This document shows, piece after piece, positions 5,860 to 6,502 of a stretch of 6,502 nucleotides of DNA. Both the position numbers and the translations under genes were made by a program. How positions within the stretch are numbered: position 1 is the first letter of the stretch; the number at the start of each line of letters is the position of its first letter. Origin of the DNA: an uncultured Clostridia bacterium (GTDB lineage: Bacteria > Bacillota > Clostridia > Oscillospirales > Ruminococcaceae); NCBI GenBank assembly GCA_947165805.1, contig CAMVBT010000147.1, positions 1 through 6,502 of the forward strand, read 5' to 3'. The notes beneath the pieces are model-generated. The model searched no databases. It worked only from the letters and a program-made list of their open reading frames with translations, and was not told the DNA's origin.

Positions 5860-6408
5860 TCAATTATATTTTATCTGCGTTATCAGGGTCTTCTGTATGT
5901 CCGCCGCGTCCTTGTGGCAGATAAGATAATAAATATCGTCCGTGTGGGAAACGACAGTCGCTTCGGCGGCCTCGACCTGAGCGGGATAAAAGGCTGCCTG
6001 CTGCCGCAGGTAGTCTTTTCTTTCGTTCAGCATTTTCAGCACAGCCTCACCGTTCTCATCGGGCGCGCGGAACAGCGTCAGCTCAAACAGATCGGCGCTT
6101 ACGAGCTGTATGTTTATGCTGTGGTCGGACGTGAGCTCCGTGTCATATCCGAGTACGTCGGATATCATCACCTCGTCGGTCACCTCCATGCGGGGAGGCA
6201 GCTCCGCCGTGCAGCTGTCCATGACCTTCGCGGCAAGCTCATTGCACGTTATCACATACTTTTCAAGAGGCTCGGCTCCGGCACTGTCCGATGATGCCGT
6301 TATCTCCGCCGCAGTGTGCGCTTCGACCGACGCGGCGGGCTGTGTGTTCCCGCAGCCCGCAAGCACGGCTGTAAATATCAGTAACGCGGCTGTTGCGATT
6401 TTTTTCAT
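5860..6408 (-). CDS. DUF4358-type lipoprotein
   Basis: A 182-residue secreted lipoprotein. A signal peptide with basic MKK, a hydrophobic core (5-17) and lipobox LAGC puts the lipidated cysteine at 19. An Ala/Ser/Thr/Glu linker (20-47) precedes a small domain (48-180). The order of elements matches DUF4358 lipoproteins of clostridia: an ELPP-like stretch (69-72), a short segment before a central strand (SINIQLVSADLFELTLFR, 97-114), a helix with KMLNERKDYLRQQAAFYPAQ (125-144), then a strand ending in DDIYYLICHKDA (157-168). The family's role is unknown; the protein is expected to sit on the outer face of the cytoplasmic membrane. The ATG at 6408 has GGAGG 6 nt upstream. It is probably monocistronic. 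The family assignment rests on remembered pattern, not a profile search. Confidence 0.85.
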   Translation of the reverse strand: MKKIATAALLIFTAVLAGCGNTQPAASVEAHTAAEITASSDSAGAEPLEKYVITCNELAAKVMDSCTAELPPRMEVTDEVMISDVLGYDTELTSDHSINIQLVSADLFELTLFRAPDENGEAVLKMLNERKDYLRQQAAFYPAQVEAAEATVVSHTDDIYYLICHKDAADIQKTLITQIKYN

Positions 6409-6414
6409 ATCTTT

Positions 6415-6419
6415 CCTCC
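6415..6419 (-). promoter_or_regulatory. Consensus ribosome binding site of the lipoprotein gene
   Basis: GGAGG on the minus strand, 6 nt before the ATG at 6408. It starts only a few nucleotides after the 5' hairpin at 6422-6440, so structure there could influence ribosome access. Confidence 0.8.
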
Positions 6420-6421
6420 GG

Positions 6422-6440
6422 AAAGCGACAGGTTCGCTTT
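6422..6440 (-). promoter_or_regulatory. 5'-terminal hairpin in the lipoprotein mRNA leader
   Basis: AAAGCGA (6434-6440 on the minus strand), a 5-nt loop ACCTG, and TCGCTTT (6422-6428): a perfect 7-bp stem. With the -10 box at 6447-6452, transcription should start near 6440, so the hairpin would be at the very 5' end of the mRNA, 2 nt upstream of the GGAGG. It could stabilise the mRNA or tune translation. On the + strand it resembles a weak terminator (short T-run 6438-6442) for any gene entering from the right. Confidence 0.5.
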
Positions 6441-6446
6441 TTCTAT

Positions 6447-6475
6447 ATTATATCACATTAAGCAGAAAAAAACAA
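6447..6475 (-). promoter_or_regulatory. Sigma-A promoter of the lipoprotein gene
   Basis: TTGTTT (6470-6475), a 17-nt spacer and TATAAT (6447-6452) on the minus strand, with an extended -10 TG. The T-run after the -35 and the core ATGTGATATAATA match the operon promoter at 3869-3897 position for position. The 27 bases to the right end hold no further feature I can support. Confidence 0.8.
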
Positions 6476-6502
6476 CGGGAGCAGAAAGTAAAAATATAAA
6501 TA

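Overview
The window looks like chromosomal DNA of a clostridial gut or rumen bacterium, most likely a Ruminococcus-like member of the Oscillospiraceae. The basis is moderately GC-rich coding sequence with AT-rich promoters, strong GGAG-type ribosome binding sites, TTG-N17-TGnTATAAT promoters, a RING-finger/DUF2628 membrane protein, a DUF4358-type lipoprotein and a Thr/Pro-rich extracytoplasmic tail. The genus is inferred from gene content and was not measured. I see no RNA gene, mobile element, CRISPR array or prophage sequence.

Layout, right to left along the dominant minus strand. (1) 6502-5860: a lipoprotein gene of DUF4358 type with its own extended -10 promoter and a hairpin at the predicted 5' end of its mRNA. 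It converges on (2) 5505-5852 (+), a 115-residue protein I do not recognise, driven by a perfect-consensus sigma-A promoter. (3) A 221-bp divergent intergenic region (5284-5504) carries that promoter and the promoter of (4) 5283-4012 (-), an EAL-domain c-di-GMP phosphodiesterase candidate with a vestigial GGDEF domain, followed by a hairpin terminator. (5) The 194-bp gap 3818-4011 holds that terminator, a second terminator-like hairpin facing the + strand, and the promoter of (6) a three-gene minus-strand operon: a membrane protein with three cytosolic RING-like zinc modules fused to DUF2628 (3817-2552), a polytopic membrane protein resembling GT-C glycosyltransferases with a Thr/Pro-rich tail (2510-468, GTG start), and the 5' part of a TrmN6-type tRNA methyltransferase (456 to beyond the left edge).

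How the genes may work together. The RING/DUF2628 protein and the GT-C-like protein are both envelope proteins made from one transcript, so a joint role in envelope or surface glycan metabolism is plausible but unproven. The methyltransferase is probably linked only by transcription. The EAL protein would lower c-di-GMP. No effector or partner for it is visible here, apart from the uncharacterised small protein transcribed divergently from it. No gene-free stretch exceeds 300 bases.

The most unusual items are the triple RING-like protein with its GT-C-like operon partner, and the orphan 115-residue protein behind a perfect promoter. Nothing in the window can be called a demonstrated new system.
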